Part shown: one piece after another, positions 40,881 to 44,535 of the stretch
How positions within the stretch are numbered: position 1 is the stretch's first letter
Layout: the number at the start of each line of letters is the position of its first letter
Assembly (NCBI GenBank): GCA_048213135.1
Contig: PS015234.1
Span: forward strand, 19,276-63,810
Direction of reading: 5' to 3'
Length of the DNA stretch: 44,535 nucleotides
Source: Reclinomonas americana ATCC 50394
Lineage: Eukaryota > Jakobida > Jakobea > Jakobida
Program-made: the position numbers and the translations under genes
The notes under the pieces: generated by a model
Seen by the model: the letters and a program-made list of their open reading frames with translations, nothing else
Databases searched by the model: none
What the model was told of the DNA's origin: nothing

Positions 40881-42549
40881 GAGTGATTGAGAGAAGAGAG
40901 TAAGTGAGAGGCAGACAGACATGCAGCCAGTGAAAGACAGAAGACTTGCATGCATCAGGCAGCGAAAAGAGAGACACAGAGAGAGAGAGAGAGAAGCAGA
41001 CTGAGGCATGCATGCAACCAGAAAGATGAGAGACTGAGAGGGAGAGAAAGGAAGCAGACGAAGGAAGCAAGTCTCGTTTCTCTGCCTAATTGTATGCACG
41101 TCTCTCTCATTATCTGCATGCCCCCAGAAAGGCTGAGAGAGACATGCAGACGGACAGACAGACAGGTAAAGGGAGGAGCCAGAGGTTGCACACGAGAGAT
41201 CGCAAGTGAGACATGCAAACAAACAGAGGTTCTCTCTCTCTTTCTCTGCCTCTGCCTCTGTCTTCCGTTCTTTCGTCTCCACCGGTTTTCTCAGCTTCTA
41301 CATTCCTGGCTTCCTGTTCCCGATGATCTCTCTCATCTCTCTCTAGTTCATGGTTGTCTGCATCCTTTCTTTGCCTTCTTCTCTCTCTGGCTTTGTCTGC
41401 CTCTCACTCTCTCAGAGTGCCTCTCACTTCCCGACCCTCTGCCTGCATGCCTTCTGCATCCATTTCACGCTTCTCTCTCACAGTCTAACTCCTTTCTCTT
41501 CTCTCTCCCTTTCCCTCACTCACCCTTCCCCTTTTCCATTCTGCAGTTCTCTCTCCCACTTCCACACCTCCAACCCCACCCACCACCTCACCTGCCACCT
41601 CGACCTCTCCCCCTTTGCCTCCTCCGCCCCCTCCCCCTCCACCCTCGCCGACCACATCGAACAACACTGGTGCCGCATGCTCGCCTCCTCCCCCCTCGCC
41701 TTCACCTCCCCCACCCACGTCTGGCAATCGACCATCGCCCGCTACTCTGTCGGCCGCCGCGCCCTCCACCGCTTCGCCGAGTTGCAGCAGTGGGCGGACA
41801 TTGCAGAGGAGGCGGGCAGCAGAGAGGCGGTTGCGTGCCGACCCGCCTGCTCTCACACGTGTCTCGCGAGTGGCTCATTGTCTCGTGTGCAGGATGCCGA
41901 TGTGACGGATCTGTGGCTGCGAGCGTGCGACAAGCTGTTGTCGGAGTGAGTGCTCCTTGTAAGGGAGAGGCGGTGGAGGGACGCTCATTGGTCGTTGCAG
42001 AGACTCGTCGCCGGTGGAATCAGCGTTGCTGTTGGCGCAGCGGGTGTGGGCTGCCAAGTTTCGCACAGTTCCTTTGACTGGCATGTGCTTTCCTCGCTTC
42101 CACTCGTCTCCTCGCACTCCCGGTCGTTTTCCCTTTCTCCTTCTCTCTGCCTCTCTCGTACGTCATCTTGTCAACCACCGTTTGTAACTCGTCTGCATGT
42201 GGATGTTACCATTCACATTCCGATTCATGCACCCCTTTCTGTTCTTTCTTCTTTCACGATCACATAATTGCACGATATGCCTCCTTCTGTCTCTTATCTC
42301 TCTCCCAGTCTCCGTCGCCTGTTACCGCCTTTGTGTTTCTCCCTTCGATCGCTCAAGCAGTTATGTGTTTTTTTGCTGGTATTTCATGCATCTCCTTCCT
42401 TTCCTCCCCGCCCCTCTGCTTGTGAATTCGTCGACGTCACGGGCTCTCATTTGTTTTGTCACGCAGTACCTTCTACTTTCACCTGTCGCATGTGCTCTCA
42501 ATCATGTTTGCAGCTGCATGCAATCAATCCACCTCCCTGTCTCTCTCCT

Positions 42550-42585
<36 letters not shown>

Positions 42586-42961
42586 GTTTCCGTTCCTGAC
42601 ACTGCCTTTGATTTTCTTCTTGTAACGCTTAACATTCGTCCTCCCGCTTGTGAACTTGTGGACGCCACAGTTTTTCTTTTTTTGCGTCACGCCGCATCTT
42701 CTCCTTTCCAATTGCCGCGTGTGCTGTCAATCTTGTTTGCCGCTGCGTGCCGTCTCTCTCTCTCTCTCTCTCTGTGACTGTCTGTCTGTCTTTCTCTCTC
42801 TCTCTGTGACTGTCTGTCTGTCTTTCTCTCTCTCTCTCTGTCTGTCTGTCTATCTCCCCTCTGTCCGCAACAACAACTTAGAAGAACGATGCTACCATTC
42901 ACTGCCTGTTGTTTCCTACCTCTTCTCTTCGTGTGGGTCGCTGTGCTGCACATCACGGCCG

Positions 42962-43019
<58 letters not shown>

Positions 43020-43807
43020 ATCTGTTCGCATTAACAACTCACAAGAACGATGCCAGTTGTTTCACACCTCCTCTCACTATGCACCTGCTCCATGTTGCAC
43101 ATGATCGCCGTTCCACCCTCTCTCTCGATCTTTCCCTCATCCCTCCCCTAATTTCCCTTCCCCTTTGCCAGTAACCCCCACCGCCCCACCACCCTCCTCC
43201 TCTGGTCTCGCGTCCTCCACTCCACCGCCACCCACTCCCACCTCCAAATCCGCCTCGCCTTCTCCCACCCCGAAGCCCTGCTCCCCACCGACTACGGTAA
43301 AATCCACCATCCACCCATCGTTATCCCCCACCCTCCTTCTCTCTGATATCGTCCTCCTCCCCAGCCCACCAGCCCCGCGAAGACCTCTCCCCCATCCGTG
43401 GCGAGTACCGCTTCGCCCGCGACCCACTCACCGCCGCCGCCCGCCACCTTCTCGACATTCACGACACCCTCTTCCTCCTGGCCTTTGGTGCGCGCGGCTT
43501 TGATTACCCCGACGATGCGCTCGCCGTCATCATCGACACCGACGTCACGCAGCTGGAGGAGTGGCAGACGCCAGCGATGGAATGGTGCGTCAACGAGTTT
43601 GTGTTTGGTGACGTAGCCGTCGCTCACTCTATCCTGTTCGCCAGGCTTCTCGAAATCAACGCCCTGCCTCTCGAACAGCTGCGCATGGACGGCGTCTTCT
43701 CCTCGGCCTTTAAGGATGTACCGCTCGAGCATGTGATGCGATTCGGCGGCCTGCTGGGTCTCCTGACAAAGGCCTATGAGTTGCGTGCTCACTCACACTC
43801 GCACTGA
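40473..43807 (+). CDS. P-loop ATPase with presequence-like N-terminus, 6 exons
   Basis: Exons 40473-40720, 41547-41829, 41893-41945, 42001-42084, 43172-43296 and 43365-43807 give 411 residues in one frame. The Walker A motif is in PLVVHGVRGAGKTWLVAD at about 68-85, split from the next helix (SLSHFHTSN, then LTCHLDLSPF) by a GTTGAG intron full of GA repeats. After it come helical segments (DHIEQHWCRML, YSVGRRALHRFAELQQWADIAEEAG, LWLRACDKLLSE, ALLLAQRVWAAKFRT) and HLLDIHDTLFLLAFG, DALAVIIDTDVTQLEEW, LEHVMRFGGLLGLLTKAYEL. No clear Walker B was found. The VHGxRGxGKT style recalls archaeal-type ATPase_2 or NACHT/STAND P-loops, but I cannot name the family. The N-terminus MLPLTIRRPLLSSALLSFL has Arg, Ser and Leu and no acids, suggesting a mitochondrial presequence. 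The start lies 332 bp from the divergent coiled-coil gene. The 5' boundary is uncertain. Confidence 0.65.
40735..40880. repeat. GA microsatellite in the first intron of the P-loop ATPase gene
   Basis: Pure (GA)n at 40741-40768 and 40794-40875, with GAGACGAGACGA between. Confidence 0.95.
42085..43171. repeat. CT-rich intron of the P-loop ATPase gene with a local duplication
   Basis: CT arrays at 42551-42585, 42751-42850 and 42968-43015. A module with CCGCTTGTGAACTTGTGGACG and TTTTGCGTCACGC words recurs (near 42413 and 42645), as does CAACAACTTAGAAGAACGATGC/TTAACAACTCACAAGAACGATGCC (near 42870 and 43031). No coding evidence. Confidence 0.65.
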
Positions 43808-43819
43808 TTCTCATATCTG

Positions 43820-44535
43820 CCCATCCGTTCCTTTCTTTCTCTTGCTCTCTCTCTCTTTCTTGCTTTCTCTTTTCTCTCTTTCTTTCTTCTCTCTCTCTGT
43901 CTCTTTCTTTCGGTTTTCTCTCTCTCTTTCTTTCTCTCTTTCTCTTGTTCTTTCCTTCTTTCTCCTCTCTCTCTTTCTTTCTTTCTCTCTTTCTCTTGTT
44001 CTTACCTTCTTTCTCCTCTCTCTCTTTCTTTCCTTCTTTCTCCTCTCTTTCTTTCTTTTTTCTGACTTTCTTTCTGTCTTTCCTTCTTTCTTTCTGTTTT
44101 CCTCTTTCTTTCTCACTTCTCTTCTTTCTCTTTCTTGTTCTCTCTCTCTTTCTCTCTCTCTCTCTTTTTGTCTTTCTTTTTGTCTTTCTATCTCTCTCTC
44201 TCTTTCTTTCTCTCTCTCTCTTTCTGTCTTTCTCTTTGTCTTTCTATCTCTCTCTCTTTCTTTCTCTCTTTCTCTTTCTTCTCTTTCTTTCTCATTCTTG
44301 CTCTCTCACTTTCTTTCTCTCTTTCTTCCTTTTTCTTTCTTTCTCCTTCCTTTCCTCTTTCTCTCTTTCTTTTTCTCTTTCTCTCTTTCTCTCTTTCATT
44401 CTCGCTCTCTCTCTTCTCTGTCTGTCTGTCTGTCTTTCTTTCTGTCTTTCTATCTCTCTCATTCTTTCTTTCTCTCTTTCTTGCTCTCTTTCTCTCTCAC
44501 TTTCTTTCTCTCTCTCTTTCTTCTCTCTTTCTCTC
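43820..44535. repeat. CTTT/CTCT low-complexity tract downstream of the P-loop ATPase gene
   Basis: About 700 bp of TTTCTCTCTTTC-type sequence running off the window end, with no gene seen. Confidence 0.9.

Noticed and set aside
43610-43652. Short intron GTGACG...CCAG in the last exon of the P-loop ATPase gene
   Set aside because: It would be 37 nt and shift the frame; reading through keeps a sensible protein to the stop.

Overview
This window is nuclear DNA from an intron-dense, GC-moderate protist assembled with many gaps. Eleven protein genes can be rebuilt by joining short exons across GT...AG introns; about 69 introns are inferred. In the eight genes that can be followed end to end the exon lengths add up to whole codons. 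The gene set (Bardet-Biedl-type chaperonin, cAMP-receptor-like 7TM receptor, ankyrin-kinase) fits a free-living flagellate. The first gene is a spliced GspG pseudopilin of a type II secretion system. As I recall the literature, nuclear Gsp genes of a mitochondrial T2SS are known from jakobids, heteroloboseans, malawimonads and hemimastigotes, so the host is probably in or near those groups. That placement is inference.

Layout, left to right: GspG (+, 281-3801); cAMP-receptor-like GPCR (-, 3874-7913); DDX6/Dhh1 RNA helicase (-, 9048-12485, 5' end lost in a gap); PRP18 splicing factor (+, about 13024-15904); BBS/MKKS-type chaperonin with a repeat insert (+, 16001-20253); NMNAT (-, 20599-24316); two paralogous secreted glycine-rich proteins (-, 26003-27768 and 28556-31402); ankyrin-coiled-coil-protein kinase (-, 31935-36228); long coiled-coil protein (-, 36442-40140); P-loop ATPase with a presequence-like N-terminus (+, 40473-43807). 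Genes are closely packed (72 to about 1,700 bp apart) on both strands with no operon-like logic. Most of the length is introns filled with CT/GA, AC, GAGT and minisatellite repeats, and almost all assembly gaps lie in such repeats.

The most striking general feature is the 5' splice site. Besides ordinary GTGAGT/GTATGT-like donors, 24 of about 69 introns begin GTTG and 15 of these begin GTTGCG, usually followed by T. They occur in all genes except the helicase and the first of the two secreted paralogues at its first intron. Several are fixed by homology: a kinase catalytic loop HRDIKPDN, the PRP18 C-terminal domain, NMNAT and the 7TM WCW motif are restored only if GTTGCG introns are removed. 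The two secreted paralogues also share a palindromic promoter block not seen elsewhere in the window.
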